Below, one piece after another: positions 1 through 9,565 of a stretch of DNA of 64,000 nt (the first letter of the stretch is position 1; each line of letters opens with the position of its first letter). The DNA lies in NCBI GenBank assembly GCA_964369235.1, contig CAYJEQ010000004.1, positions 1 to 64,000 on the forward strand. The letters are read 5' to 3'. Source of the DNA: CAYJEQ01 sp964369235. GTDB taxonomy: Bacteria > Bacillota > Clostridia > Oscillospirales > Ruminococcaceae. Under the pieces are notes generated by a model, which did no database searches, was not told the DNA's origin, and saw only the letters and a program-made list of their open reading frames with translations. The translations under genes and the position numbers were made by a program.

Positions 1-683
1 ACAGCACGAGCAATAAGAGTTTTACCAGTACCTGGAGGACCCATTAGTAGAACACCCTTAGGGATTCTAGCACCTAGTGCACTAAATTTCTGTGGGTGCT
101 TTAGAAATTCAACGATTTCTTCTAATTCGCCTTTTTCCTCATCAGCACCAGCAACATCTTTAAATGTTACCTTACGGCTTTCGTCAGGTGTTCTAGGTTT
201 AGCTTTGCTAAAGCCCATAACATTGCCACCGCCACCACGGGTTTGTTTTATCATCATGTACCAAAGAACAGCAAGTCCTCCGAAAATTAACAGAGAAGGC
301 ACTACGCTTACCCACCATGGAATTTGTGCAATAGGTAGATAGTCATAGGTCATCTTGTGACTAGGATTTGACTCGTTGTACTCTGCAATAAGTGGCTCAA
401 CATCTAGCATGAATAAGCCCTGATTAGGTACGGTGTATTCGATGTTTTCAGTAGTTCCATCAGCCTTTATTACTGTTAGAGTAAGAAGGCTAGTACTTTG
501 ATCTAGTGTGAAATCTCTAACCTTATTATCTTCAAAATATCCGATAATTGTAGAGTATTTTTCACTAGGAATCTCTTGATTAAATAGTGTAGTGGAGGTT
601 ATTACAAGGAGAAGCATTAGGATTAGACCAACATAAATACCTATGCCTTTAACTCCACGGTTCTTATTCTTGTTTTCAGCCAA
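1..683 (-). CDS. ftsH: ATP-dependent zinc metalloprotease FtsH, N-terminal part (cut by window edge)
   Basis: Membrane-anchored AAA+ protease that degrades misfolded membrane proteins and short-lived regulators. About 227 N-terminal codons are present: a first membrane helix (residues ~11-30), an extracellular domain, a second helix (~135-155), a Gly-rich linker and the start of the AAA domain with Walker A GPPGTGKT. The zinc HExxH protease domain lies beyond base 1. The start is a TTG (681-683) with an AAGGAG SD 8 bases upstream; the nearby GTG runs straight into a stop. It lies downstream of hpt and tilS, a conserved Firmicutes order. Identity is secure; only the 3' end is missing. Confidence 0.95.
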   Translation of the reverse strand, partial: MAENKNKNRGVKGIGIYVGLILMLLLVITSTTLFNQEIPSEKYSTIIGYFEDNKVRDFTLDQSTSLLTLTVIKADGTTENIEYTVPNQGLFMLDVEPLIAEYNESNPSHKMTYDYLPIAQIPWWVSVVPSLLIFGGLAVLWYMMIKQTRGGGGNVMGFSKAKPRTPDESRKVTFKDVAGADEEKGELEEIVEFLKHPQKFSALGARIPKGVLLMGPPGTGKTLIARA

Positions 684-762
684 TATTTGTCACTCCTTAA
701 AATGTGATATAGGGTAGCTAGGGTATAAACTAGATTACGCTATTTATAATTAGGTAAGGGGA

Positions 763-1305
763 TTATTTTTCACTGTAGATTTCAGGCTTTAGCACAGCGA
801 TTTCTGGGAAGTTACGGTATTTTTCATCATAATCAAGACCGTATCCTACCACAAACTCATCAGGCACATTAAAGCACATGTAGTCAGGTGTAATATTAAC
901 AGCTCTGCGCTCAGGTTTATCTAGTAGGGTAGCAATCTTAATGCTCTTAGGATTTCTTTTGCTTAGGATACTAATTAGATAGTTTAGAGTATTACCACTG
1001 TCTAGAATATCTTCTACAATTAGTAGATCGTATTTTTCTAGTGGAATATCAAGATCCTTGATAATCTTAACTACACCAGAGCTAGATGTGCCAGCACCAT
1101 AGCTGGATACAGACATAAAGTCAATAGCTGCCGGAATAGAAATACTGCGCATTAGATCTGCCATAAATATAACAGAGCCCTTTAGAACGCTTACCATTAG
1201 TAGGTTCTTATCTGCATAATCAGCGGAGATTTGTGCACCTAGTTCTGCTACCTTTGCTTTAATCTCATCTTCGCTAATAAGTATTTTTTCCATGTCGTTT
1301 CTCAT
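763..1305 (-). CDS. hpt: Hypoxanthine phosphoribosyltransferase
   Basis: Purine salvage enzyme converting hypoxanthine or guanine plus PRPP to IMP or GMP in the cytoplasm. The 180-aa length is normal for the family. The PRPP-binding signature LLIVEDILDSGNTL is at residues ~94-107, and the VLKGSVIFMADL loop near residue 40 is typical. The first ATG lies 13 bases after an AGAAAGG SD, the spacing seen for many genes here; an in-frame ATG four codons on is possible. It sits in tilS-hpt-ftsH order and has a structured leader containing a GTTTTG/CAAAAC stem. Confidence 0.93.
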   Translation of the reverse strand: MRNDMEKILISEDEIKAKVAELGAQISADYADKNLLMVSVLKGSVIFMADLMRSISIPAAIDFMSVSSYGAGTSSSGVVKIIKDLDIPLEKYDLLIVEDILDSGNTLNYLISILSKRNPKSIKIATLLDKPERRAVNITPDYMCFNVPDEFVVGYGLDYDEKYRNFPEIAVLKPEIYSEK

Positions 1306-1389
1306 TGTGATACCATTCCTTTCTTTAAGTTTTGCGCTTATGTATTTCTACTAAAGGACAAAACCTGCCTGTGAAAACCTTTTCACAGA
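1306..1389 (-). promoter_or_regulatory. Structured leader of hpt (GTTTTG-stem family)
   Basis: In transcript order this leader holds a 9-bp hairpin CTGTGAAAA/TTTTCACAG (1369-1388). A second stem follows, GTTTTG (1359-1364) with CAAAAC (1329-1334), set directly against TTAAAGAAAGGAATGG, which contains the SD. The same plan occurs before metY, a lipoprotein, a CPBP protease, a MATE exporter and rnfB. There is no T run after the stems, so this is not a plain terminator. Function unknown. Confidence 0.6.
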
Positions 1390-2754
1390 TTAACTTTGCA
1401 AAATTATTGCTAAATAAATTTTTGTATTTTTATCTGGTGCTGCCTCTTGGCAGTAACCTATGTTTTCAACCCACCACACATCTCCATCTACCGTTAAAAG
1501 CGCTAGTTTGCTACGGTCTTCTAGGGGAATAGATTTCTCGTTAAATAGCTTTTTTAGCTTTTTTGTGCCATTAGATCTGTGTAGTTTGATTCTGTCACCA
1601 TCAATCTTCTGTCTGATGATAGCAGTTCTATCTATTTTATCATAACTTAATAGATTTTTTAACCCTAAATTATAATTTTTTTTAAAATTTTCAAGTTGTT
1701 CACAACTGACAAGTTTAAAAGTGATTTTTTTGTTATTTGCTATAGTAAAATCTCCACCATTATCAAGGATTTCTCCCAGTGTTGTAGAGAAAAAAGCTGT
1801 TTCATTACTTTCTAAACCATGTAGGCGAAAATAATCTCCTTTAGCAGTTATATAGAGCTGTGAATTAAGCTGTACTGTACCACCGTCTTCTATTATAGAC
1901 ATAATTAGTTGTATTTTATCAAAGCTGGGGGAAATGTCCTTGTTTTCTAAAATATAAGAAATAATCTTAGGTCTAATACAGCTATCCACCTGTAGGAAAC
2001 TCTCTCTATTATATCCATTATCACTAATAAGTGTTTCTATAGTAGACTTAACCACCTTAGTAAAATAATCCTGTTCAAGGGAAATCTGCTCATAAAGCCT
2101 AGTAAAGGATTTGTGTGCTGAGGTATTTATCTCATAGAGTTTAGGGATAATCTCCATACGGATTTTATTTCTAGTGTAGTCACTGGAAAGATTGCTACTA
2201 TCGGTTACAAAGCTTAGGTTATTACTGGTGCAATAATCTATTATATCCTCTCTAGTAGCTAGGATTAAAGGACGAATTATATAATCTCTTTTAGCAGGGA
2301 TACCGGATAAACCCTTACTGCCTGTGCCTCTAGTTAGGTTAAATATAGTTGTTTCCATACAGTCACTTAAGCTGTGTCCAGTTGCAATGTACATACCATG
2401 ATTGTGATTTATTTCACTAAAGAAATTATACCTAGCATCTCGAGCAGCCAGTTCGATGGATTTGCCTGTGGTTTTAGCTAAGGTGTTTACATCTACCCTA
2501 GTGGCAAAAAGCTGTAGATTACACTCCTTAGCAATTGCCCTAACAAAATCCTCATCACCATCACTTTCCTCACCTCGTAAACAGTGATTAACATGGCATA
2601 AAGCAAGATTTTCTATAGATAGGTCATCTTTATATTTAAGGAGAAAGTGAACAAGGGCAACAGAATCAGCCCCACCAGAACAAGCTACACAGATGGAGCT
2701 ATTAGGCTTTATTAGGCTGTATCTATTAATTGCCTCTAAGGCTTTACTCTTCAT
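1390..2754 (-). CDS. tilS: tRNA(Ile)-lysidine synthetase
   Basis: ATP-dependent enzyme that converts C34 of the AUA-decoding tRNA-Ile to lysidine. The N-terminal PP-loop motif CSGGADS sits at residues ~22-28. The usual N-type ATPase and C-terminal TilS domains follow, for about 454 aa. I start at the ATG at 2754 (MKSKALEAINRY), which has GGAG 10 bases upstream and overlaps the end of dnaB by 11 bases. The longer reading frame to 2805 overlaps dnaB further and is unlikely. The gene is probably co-transcribed with dnaB. Confidence 0.92.
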   Translation of the reverse strand: MKSKALEAINRYSLIKPNSSICVACSGGADSVALVHFLLKYKDDLSIENLALCHVNHCLRGEESDGDEDFVRAIAKECNLQLFATRVDVNTLAKTTGKSIELAARDARYNFFSEINHNHGMYIATGHSLSDCMETTIFNLTRGTGSKGLSGIPAKRDYIIRPLILATREDIIDYCTSNNLSFVTDSSNLSSDYTRNKIRMEIIPKLYEINTSAHKSFTRLYEQISLEQDYFTKVVKSTIETLISDNGYNRESFLQVDSCIRPKIISYILENKDISPSFDKIQLIMSIIEDGGTVQLNSQLYITAKGDYFRLHGLESNETAFFSTTLGEILDNGGDFTIANNKKITFKLVSCEQLENFKKNYNLGLKNLLSYDKIDRTAIIRQKIDGDRIKLHRSNGTKKLKKLFNEKSIPLEDRSKLALLTVDGDVWWVENIGYCQEAAPDKNTKIYLAIILQS

Positions 2755-4093
2755 GTCTAAATAACTCCAAATTACTAAATCTAGTAAACTGTCCATCCCA
2801 ACCAAGCTTTACCGAAGCAGTTTCACCATGACGGTTTTTTGCAATGATACATTCGGCAACATTTTGCTCCTCACTGGTTTTGTCGTAGTAGGCCTCACGA
2901 TATAGGAATAATACTATATCTGCGTCCTGCTCGATAGAACCAGAATCACGAAGGTCAGAAAGCATAGGACGATGGTCAGAACGGGCCTCAGGGCCACGAG
3001 AAAGCTGGGAAAGGGTGATTACAGGAACATTAAGCTCCTTAGCCATTATCTTAAGAGAACGGGTAATCTCCGATACTTCGTTTACTCGGTTGTCAGTTTT
3101 ACGAGAGGAGGTCATTAGCTGTAGATAGTCAATAACCACCAACCCTAAATCTTTAATTCGTCTAAGTTTACCCTTCATCTGTGCCACCGAGATACCTGGG
3201 CTATCATCAATATATATAGGGGCACGGGATAACATCTGAGCCTGCATACCTAGTCTAATCCACTCATCAGAGGAAAGCTCCCCAGTTCGTAAGCTGTGGC
3301 TGGAGATAAGTGCCTCGGAGGAGAGTATTCTGGATACTAACTGCTCCTTACCCATTTCCAGTGAGAAAACTGCAACCTTCTTACCTGTGCCCTTGGCTAC
3401 ATTGGTAGCAAGGTTTAGTGCAAAGGAGGTTTTACCCATACCCGGTCTAGCAGCTAGTAGAATAAGGTCGGATTTATTAAGACCGGTTAGCACCGAATTA
3501 AGTCCGGTAAAACCACTGTCCAGTCCCATAAACTGCTCCTTATCATCACCACTAAGTTTCTGTAGTCGGTCATAGGTTTCTAGGATAATCTCATCAATTC
3601 TCACAAGGCCATTAACCTCTTTACCTTGGCGAATGTCGTAGATGTTTTGTTCAGCTATTCCCAGTAGGGAAGTGGCATCGGTACTGCCTTCCTGTGCCAT
3701 TTCTATAATGGACTGGGAAGCGCTCATTAGATTTCTAAGGTAGCTTTTTTCCAGTACAATTTTAGCATAGGAATTAATATTTCCCACAGAAGGGATTATC
3801 TGTGCCAGCTGAGTAAGGTATATTTTTGCATCATCTGATGAGGCAAAAACACCTTCGGTTTTTACTTCTTCTAAAACTGTAATAAAGTCAATAACCTGAG
3901 ATGATAAAAACATTCTCAGGTATATTGAAAATATGGATTTGTGTTTAGCAAGAAAGAAGCTTTCTGGTTTTAATATTTCCATAAGATCAGGTAGACAGGA
4001 GGAGTCGATAATTACTGCACCTAGCACCGACTGCTCTGCCTCAAGATTATATGGCTGTGTAGAAAATACACTGGTTGTGCTTAATTCTTCCAT
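2744..4093 (-). CDS. dnaB: Replicative DNA helicase DnaB
   Basis: Hexameric 5'-3' helicase at the replication fork. The N-terminal primase-binding domain begins TQPYNLEAEQSVLG. The RecA-like domain carries Walker A ARPGMGKTS and Walker B LGLVVIDYLQLM, and the C-terminal ATPase features (SQLSRGPEAR, DLRDSGSIEQDAD) are intact. Length is about 449 aa, normal. Three in-frame ATGs follow the AGAAAGG SD; I prefer the one at 4093 (MEELSTTSVF) because its spacing of 13 matches neighbouring genes, but 4099 is also reasonable. It follows rplI, as in many Firmicutes. Confidence 0.95.
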   Translation of the reverse strand: MEELSTTSVFSTQPYNLEAEQSVLGAVIIDSSCLPDLMEILKPESFFLAKHKSIFSIYLRMFLSSQVIDFITVLEEVKTEGVFASSDDAKIYLTQLAQIIPSVGNINSYAKIVLEKSYLRNLMSASQSIIEMAQEGSTDATSLLGIAEQNIYDIRQGKEVNGLVRIDEIILETYDRLQKLSGDDKEQFMGLDSGFTGLNSVLTGLNKSDLILLAARPGMGKTSFALNLATNVAKGTGKKVAVFSLEMGKEQLVSRILSSEALISSHSLRTGELSSDEWIRLGMQAQMLSRAPIYIDDSPGISVAQMKGKLRRIKDLGLVVIDYLQLMTSSRKTDNRVNEVSEITRSLKIMAKELNVPVITLSQLSRGPEARSDHRPMLSDLRDSGSIEQDADIVLFLYREAYYDKTSEEQNVAECIIAKNRHGETASVKLGWDGQFTRFSNLELFRHEE

Positions 4094-4141
4094 TGTCATT
4101 ACCATACCTTTCTTTACATACAAAAATTGCCACAGTGAAAA

Positions 4142-4585
4142 TTACTGGCCAACACTTACGATTACTTTAGCAGTAATGCCTACATGTAGTTTAACCTCAG
4201 CTGTGTAATCACCAAAAGCCTTGATTTCACTTCCTAGTGTAATCTTTCTTTTATCAATATCTACACCGAATTTTTCTTTTAGAATTTCTGATACTTCCTT
4301 AGATGTTACAGAACCAAATAGTTTACCACCTGCACCAGCTTTAGCTATAATAGAAATCTTCTGATCGTCTAGCTTTGCTTTAAGGTCTAGCGCAGCTTGC
4401 TTTTCCATTTCAGCGTGATGTGCCTGAGAGGACTGTTTGTTCTTTAGTTCATTCATTGCAGTTGCACTAGCTTCTTTTGCCAGACCTTTTTTTAGTAGGA
4501 AGTTCTTAGCATAACCGTCGGATACCTCGATTAGCTGACCTTTTTTTCCACTGCCTTTTACATCTTGTGTTAAAATTACTTTCAT
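4142..4585 (-). CDS. rplI: 50S ribosomal protein L9
   Basis: Large-subunit ribosomal protein that binds 23S rRNA near the L1 stalk. The N-terminal RNA-binding domain MKVILTQDVKGSGKKGQ is clear, followed by the long connecting helix and the C-terminal domain; 147 aa is the normal length. The ATG at 4585 has an AAGGAG SD seven bases upstream; the longer frame to 4633 would overlap gdpP and lacks an SD. It is 16 bases after gdpP, so co-transcription is very likely. Confidence 0.96.
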   Translation of the reverse strand: MKVILTQDVKGSGKKGQLIEVSDGYAKNFLLKKGLAKEASATAMNELKNKQSSQAHHAEMEKQAALDLKAKLDDQKISIIAKAGAGGKLFGSVTSKEVSEILKEKFGVDIDKRKITLGSEIKAFGDYTAEVKLHVGITAKVIVSVGQ

Positions 4586-4601
4586 CTTTATTATCTCCTT
4601 A

Positions 4602-6566
4602 TTATTTAACAGTATTGCTGTAGTATTTATCAATAGCCTCAGAAAGCATTTTATAGCCTTCCTCTAAGCCTATTCCCTTTATCTGTGAGCCAGCCATTGT
4701 AAGATGACCACCTCCACCTAGGATTTCCATAATTATCTGGACATTTACCTTACCCATGCTTCTTGCAGAGATGGATACAGTGCCTTTGCCGTCATCGTAT
4801 AACACAAAGGAGGCATCTACACCTGTAATATTAAGTAGCTCGTCGGCAGCCTGTGCAGTTACTATTTTAAGATCGTCATCACCATGGGTGGTAACAATAG
4901 CACAGTTGCGATATACCTCAGCAGAGGATACCAGCTGGGTTTTCTGTTGGTAGCTCTCAATACTAGAGCTAAATAGTTTGCGAACCTCTACAGTATCAGC
5001 ACCACATTTTCTTAGGAAAGCTGCTGCTTCAAATGTTCTTACCCCTGTTTTAATAACAAAATTCTTTGTGTCTAGCATAATACCAGCCATTAGAGCTTCT
5101 GCTTCTTCTTTAGTTATATTGCTACCTGATGGCAGTAGGTAGGGGATAAGCTCCGATACCATCTCACAGGTAGAGGAGGCATAAGGTTCATGGAAGAACA
5201 CCACTGCATTGTCTATATGTCCTACCATACGACGATGGTGGTCGATAACAACAATATTTTTACAAGCTCGGTATAGTGCTGAGGATTCTAGGAAGGACTC
5301 AATATGGGTATCTAGTACAATTAGTAGAGTATTATCATTGATACTATCCATTAGTAGTTCAGGATCGGTAAATACATCTCCATAATTACCTGCCTCTAAA
5401 CGCTCATATAATGGGGATACCAGATGGCTAGTTGGGCTAATGGCAATCTTAGCTTTTTTGTTTCTTAGGGATATACACTTATGTAGTCCTACAGCAGATC
5501 CAAAAGCGTCTAAATCAGCAAAGCGATGTCCCATAAGTATTACATTACTGCTGTTTTCAATAAGTTCTAGTAGTGCGTTAGCTACTATTCTAGCTTTTAC
5601 CTTGGTGCGTTTTTCCACCCCTTTAGATAATCCACCAAAGAAATCATAACCACTGGCAGTTTTAACAGCAGCCTGATCACCACCTCTACCTAAAGCCATA
5701 TCAAGGGAGTTTCTGGCGATTTGCTCTAGAGTGTCTAGGTTATCATCGTATATACCAACACCGATGGAAAGGGTAGCTGCTAGGGATTTTTCTGAAGAAA
5801 GTGTTCTGATACTATCTAGAATATCAAATTTACTTTCAATAATTGTTTCCATAGACTGCTGGCTCAAAATAATTGTAAACTTATCTCTTTCTACACGGGA
5901 TAAAACCCCACCTAGTTTTTTAACATAGTTTCTTATTTCGTATTCTACACGGCTAATTAGCTGTCTGCCTTCGCTATCCACTGAGTTTTGGATAATTTCT
6001 TCACAGTTATCCACTACAATAAACATAATAGAAGGACGGATGATATTATAAAGCTGTGCATGGTTTTTTAGCTGGGTATTTTCTACGAAGTACAGGGAAA
6101 AGTCCCTACCATCTTCTCTGTTAGACATATAAACTGAGTAATGTTTATCATTAAAGCTTATGTTAATTTCAGAATTTTCTAGGAAATTTTTACGAGTAAT
6201 ACTTGGGAATATACTAGAAATATTGCTGCTAAAAATATTCTCCCCTTTAGTAAACGCCTCATTAAAAAGTTTATTACTGGCGATTATCTCTCCAGACTTG
6301 GAACAGGTAATCATAGGAAGGGGGAAGTTTTCTAATGTAGACTGGCAGGTGGCAGTAAGAGTGTCACTCATAATATTCATAGTTTTGTCTATATCTTTAG
6401 TAAAAGAGTTGCTACGATATATAATAATAGCAATTGATATAAGGGCTGGAACAGATAGATATAGTGCCTGCTCAGTGTTTAATATTCCCATTATCCCCAG
6501 CATAAGCAGTATGCAAAAAATCGGTATATAAACTATGGATTTAAAGCCTAAAATCTTTTTTTTCAT
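4602..6566 (-). CDS. gdpP: Cyclic-di-AMP phosphodiesterase GdpP
   Basis: Membrane phosphodiesterase that lowers c-di-AMP, the second messenger controlling potassium and osmotic balance. Order: two membrane helices (residues ~10-50), a PAS-like domain, a degenerate GGDEF domain, then the DHH domain with MGHRFADLDAFGSAVG and VVIDHHRR, and DHHA1 with GGGGHLTMAG. The 654-aa length fits. It has an AGAGAGG SD 13 bases before the ATG, and a 10-bp hairpin just upstream. It heads the gdpP-rplI-dnaB group. Confidence 0.94.
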   Translation of the reverse strand: MKKKILGFKSIVYIPIFCILLMLGIMGILNTEQALYLSVPALISIAIIIYRSNSFTKDIDKTMNIMSDTLTATCQSTLENFPLPMITCSKSGEIIASNKLFNEAFTKGENIFSSNISSIFPSITRKNFLENSEINISFNDKHYSVYMSNREDGRDFSLYFVENTQLKNHAQLYNIIRPSIMFIVVDNCEEIIQNSVDSEGRQLISRVEYEIRNYVKKLGGVLSRVERDKFTIILSQQSMETIIESKFDILDSIRTLSSEKSLAATLSIGVGIYDDNLDTLEQIARNSLDMALGRGGDQAAVKTASGYDFFGGLSKGVEKRTKVKARIVANALLELIENSSNVILMGHRFADLDAFGSAVGLHKCISLRNKKAKIAISPTSHLVSPLYERLEAGNYGDVFTDPELLMDSINDNTLLIVLDTHIESFLESSALYRACKNIVVIDHHRRMVGHIDNAVVFFHEPYASSTCEMVSELIPYLLPSGSNITKEEAEALMAGIMLDTKNFVIKTGVRTFEAAAFLRKCGADTVEVRKLFSSSIESYQQKTQLVSSAEVYRNCAIVTTHGDDDLKIVTAQAADELLNITGVDASFVLYDDGKGTVSISARSMGKVNVQIIMEILGGGGHLTMAGSQIKGIGLEEGYKMLSEAIDKYYSNTVK

Positions 6567-6845
6567 AGGTATGACTATTCCTCTCTTAAATTTTATAAAT
6601 GTAGTTCTTAGGGTGTAAAAACTACATTTTGTAATCTTGGTGAAAACATTAATATAATACTAGATAATTGTGATAGTTTAAATAAACTATACTGATATAT
6701 TCTATCATATTTCAAGGTAAAATAAAATGATTTTATGGAAAAATTAATCAATAATTATTAACTACAAGTAATTACAAAAGATTTTTCCTGTAAATTCCGT
6801 CAAAATAGCCAAAGAATATAATCTAATCATTGGGAGCAGCAAGTA
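6567..6845 (-). promoter_or_regulatory. gdpP upstream region with leader hairpin
   Basis: In gdpP sense a 10-bp stem AAATGTAGTT/AACTACATTT (6597-6629 on the plus strand) ends a few bases before the AAGAGAGGA SD. It belongs loosely to the hairpin-next-to-SD pattern seen elsewhere in this window. The rest, up to the terminator at 6846, is AT-rich and holds no gene I can support; no consensus promoter stands out. Confidence 0.45.
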
Positions 6846-6884
6846 AAAAGCCACCATTCCCTAAGTTGGGGTATGGTGGCTTTT
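6846..6884. terminator. Bidirectional intrinsic terminator
   Basis: Stem AAAAGCCACCAT/ATGGTGGCTTTT with internal CCC/GGG pairing and a short loop. A/T runs on both sides let it work on either strand. It sits just past the 3' end of the sensor kinase gene. Confidence 0.8.
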
Positions 6885-6926
6885 CACACTGGTATATAAG
6901 GAGAAATAATTAATATAAGTCTTTGA

Positions 6927-8216
6927 TTAGGAAGCTACTGAGGATCTGTGGATATTAGCATTTTCCCTAGATGTACAGTAAAGGGCAATATCAACAGTAA
7001 ACCAGTTATCACTGGTATCAATATCCATATGACCATTGTATTTTTCCACAGTGGTTTTTACATTAGTCAGTCCTATACCATGATTAAATGGATTTATCTT
7101 TGTGGAGATAAAGCGACCTCGTTGACGCTTAGGTATAGAGGTAAAAGTATTTTTTACCGTTAGAAATAACATACCTCCATAATAATCAAGAGTAAGGGAT
7201 ATTTGTTTTCTGCTATCTTCTCTAATTGCCTCATAGGCATTATCCATTAAATTGCCTAGTATAACGGTAAAATCAGTAGCATCAATATTAATATCAGCAG
7301 GGATTTTTACATCTAGGTCAAATTTGGAATTTACACTGCTAAGTTTTTGTATTTTGTAGTTTAGGATACTGTCCACAGCGATATTTCCTGTATCAATAGT
7401 TGGTTGGCTGGGGCTAATATAGTCATAAAGCTTGTCAATATACTGGATACATTCCTTATAATCACCACTGTGAAGCATAGTTTGTATGCTGTGATGATGG
7501 TATTTTATATCATGTTTAAGCTGTCGCATCTGTTTTTGTGAGGTTTCTATTAGATCTAACTGCATTTTGTAGGCTTTGTTTTGCTGTTCTAGTACACCTT
7601 GATTATGTCGGTTTTCCAGTTGGTGCATATATATGTTGTAGATGGCGTATAGTCCGTAATTGGTAGCAACTAGCAGAAGAATAAGCACAGCAGCCATATG
7701 GTCAAAGACATATATTGTAGTTGCTAGTATTAAGGTTAGGGAAAAAAGATTAAATAGAATTACCAGTACAGCTTTTTTATAATTAAACTTATACTGGGAT
7801 ATAATTAGGTAGGTTTTGTAGATAAATAGTAGCATGGAGGTTATCATCCATGAGGAGATTACCCCGATTAAATTATAGGAAGGCTCGGACATATTGCCAT
7901 AATAAACCATAAAACTTAGAGAACCATCGGCTATAATGTTTACTGCTAGTACAGTGGCTATAATTTTGAGTTTTTTAATATAATTTTCTGTGAAGAACAG
8001 TGGCATAGATATAAGCACCATGGTACATATCAGCACATTAAGCTCCCACATTCTAAAGCTGACATCAACTAGAAGAAGTATAAAGGCAGCAGAGAAAATA
8101 TAAAGGTAATCTATTTTTTTGGAAAATTTATGATTTACTAGCATCTTTCTATTAAAAGTATAACAAGACATTAGCCTCATAGAAATAGATATAATATATA
8201 TAATCAAGCTAATCAT
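6927..8216 (-). CDS. AgrC-like sensor histidine kinase (GHKL type)
   Basis: Membrane sensor kinase with about six hydrophobic helices in residues ~1-200. A dimerisation segment follows with the phospho-acceptor region QLKHDIKYHHHSIQ (~232-245). The C-terminal GHKL ATPase has N-box LGNLMDNAYEAI and glycine loop GIGLTNVKTTVEKY. This layout is typical of peptide-sensing AgrC/ComD-type kinases. It overlaps the upstream response regulator gene by one base (TAATG), so the two are translationally coupled. No agrB, agrD or precursor-peptide gene is visible nearby, so the signal is unknown. Confidence 0.85.
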   Translation of the reverse strand: MISLIIYIISISMRLMSCYTFNRKMLVNHKFSKKIDYLYIFSAAFILLLVDVSFRMWELNVLICTMVLISMPLFFTENYIKKLKIIATVLAVNIIADGSLSFMVYYGNMSEPSYNLIGVISSWMITSMLLFIYKTYLIISQYKFNYKKAVLVILFNLFSLTLILATTIYVFDHMAAVLILLLVATNYGLYAIYNIYMHQLENRHNQGVLEQQNKAYKMQLDLIETSQKQMRQLKHDIKYHHHSIQTMLHSGDYKECIQYIDKLYDYISPSQPTIDTGNIAVDSILNYKIQKLSSVNSKFDLDVKIPADINIDATDFTVILGNLMDNAYEAIREDSRKQISLTLDYYGGMLFLTVKNTFTSIPKRQRGRFISTKINPFNHGIGLTNVKTTVEKYNGHMDIDTSDNWFTVDIALYCTSRENANIHRSSVAS

Positions 8217-8935
8217 TAAAAATTCTTTCTCCTTTTTATCAGTTTACTTCGAATTTCTTTACGGTGACTTTGGCTGATTGGAAGGGTAATTCCACCTACT
8301 AAAGTAATGGTTTCGTAGTCTGAGGAGAATAGATGTATATAGTTAATTAAGTAGGATTTGTGTATTAAGAAAAAATAATCCGAAGGTAGTGTATTTGCGA
8401 TACTGGATAATTTACCATAGAAGGTGTGGTCTTCTCCAGTTAATGTGTGAAGGGTTATCTTCTTATCATTGCTTTCTAGGTATAGTATATTACTATAAGC
8501 AACCGAGAAGAAGGATCTTTCTTTTTGGAACTGGAAAGAATGGATGGTATCACTGGTGATATTAATAGCTTTAGACAGTTCTTGTTCTAGCTTATGCTGA
8601 TCAATAGGTTTAACTAGAAAGTTAAGAGGACGGTTGACAAAAAGATCTATGGCGTAGTTGGTACTGCCAGAAATATAGAGTATCTGTACCAGTTGGTTGT
8701 TTAAAACATTTCTGATATACTTACCAACCTCTACACCGTTTATGTCATCAAGTCCGATATCCAGTATAATCAGGTCAAAATTAGCTTCAGTAGCACTTTC
8801 AATAAGGTCATAGCCACTGAAAAAATGGTTAGTGGTGATATCTAGTGAATTATTTTTGGCATATAGGATGATATAGTCCTCAATGGTCTTACATAAAATT
8901 CTATCATCATCACAGATTGCGACTTTGAAACTCAT
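8216..8935 (-). CDS. LytTR-family response regulator (AgrA-like)
   Basis: Response regulator with an N-terminal receiver domain: acidic DD at residues ~9-10, phospho-acceptor Asp in LIILDIGLDD near 59, and Lys in FLVKPID. The C-terminal LytTR DNA-binding domain covers residues ~130-235. The 239-aa length is normal. The SD is AGAAAGGAGG. It lies first in an operon with the GHKL kinase and probably acts as its partner on direct-repeat promoters; the target genes cannot be told from this window. Confidence 0.88.
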   Translation of the reverse strand: MSFKVAICDDDRILCKTIEDYIILYAKNNSLDITTNHFFSGYDLIESATEANFDLIILDIGLDDINGVEVGKYIRNVLNNQLVQILYISGSTNYAIDLFVNRPLNFLVKPIDQHKLEQELSKAINITSDTIHSFQFQKERSFFSVAYSNILYLESNDKKITLHTLTGEDHTFYGKLSSIANTLPSDYFFLIHKSYLINYIHLFSSDYETITLVGGITLPISQSHRKEIRSKLIKRRKNF

Positions 8936-9044
8936 GAAAATGCCTCCTTTCTAAACTTACTATCTTTTGTAATATTATTATAGCATAAATACATAAATTT
9001 TACTATAGTAAATTGTGAGATTTAGAAAATTCATGTTATTGCAA

Positions 9045-9088
9045 TAACAAAACCCCCTTTAATTGTGGTTTATCACAGTTAAAGGGGG
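9045..9088 (-). terminator. Intrinsic terminator
   Basis: Long stem CCCCCTTTAA...TGTG/CACA...TTAAAGGGGG (9053-9088). On the minus strand it is followed by TTTTGTT, ending the transcript of the small gene at 9127-9429. Confidence 0.8.
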
Positions 9089-9126
9089 AGTGTAACAAAG
9101 ATATAAAGAAATAATTTACTTAATAG

Positions 9127-9429
9127 TTAAGATTTACCACTGATTTCTCTCTCCAGCCATATAGCAGCAATGTCAAGAGCAGGGTATAATCCAGCTTTAT
9201 CACTTCTTTTAATAATTCTTTCCTGCATAGGTAGCTCAGTATTAGTGGATATAATCTGGATTGCAATTTTATCAGCCATATTAATGCCATCTTCTTCTTT
9301 GGTAGATAGGATTTGTAACATAGCAATATATTTTTCTGATGGATCGCCTAGGCATATAGTTTGACCACTGCGTACAAGAGGAAAATTTTTATATGTCATA
9401 GTTTTCTTTTTTGCCTTTTTTTCTTCCAT
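9127..9429 (-). CDS. Small conserved-looking hypothetical protein
   Basis: A 100-aa soluble protein with a Lys-rich N terminus and a compact domain beginning MTYKNFPLVRSGQTICLG and ending ALDIAAIWLERE. It has a good GGAGGT SD, a dedicated terminator and coding-like composition, so it is real. I do not recognise a named family. It lies between the AgrA-like regulator and ireB, with spacing that suggests its own transcript. Confidence 0.6.
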   Translation of the reverse strand: MEEKKAKKKTMTYKNFPLVRSGQTICLGDPSEKYIAMLQILSTKEEDGINMADKIAIQIISTNTELPMQERIIKRSDKAGLYPALDIAAIWLEREISGKS

Positions 9430-9565
9430 TTGAAAATACCTCCAAGTTTAATATTATTTATATACTAGCACCTATAGCCTAGCCTGTAGCTACAGATCAA
9501 TCTGCCAAAGAATAAATTTACAAACTAAATTAGTCGGTAAATATCTGTAGCTTAGTATTACTAGA

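Noticed and set aside
9120..9326. 68-codon minus-strand frame overlapping the small gene at 9127-9429
   Set aside because: It overlaps in another frame, has no SD, and the alternative has SD, terminator and protein-like composition.
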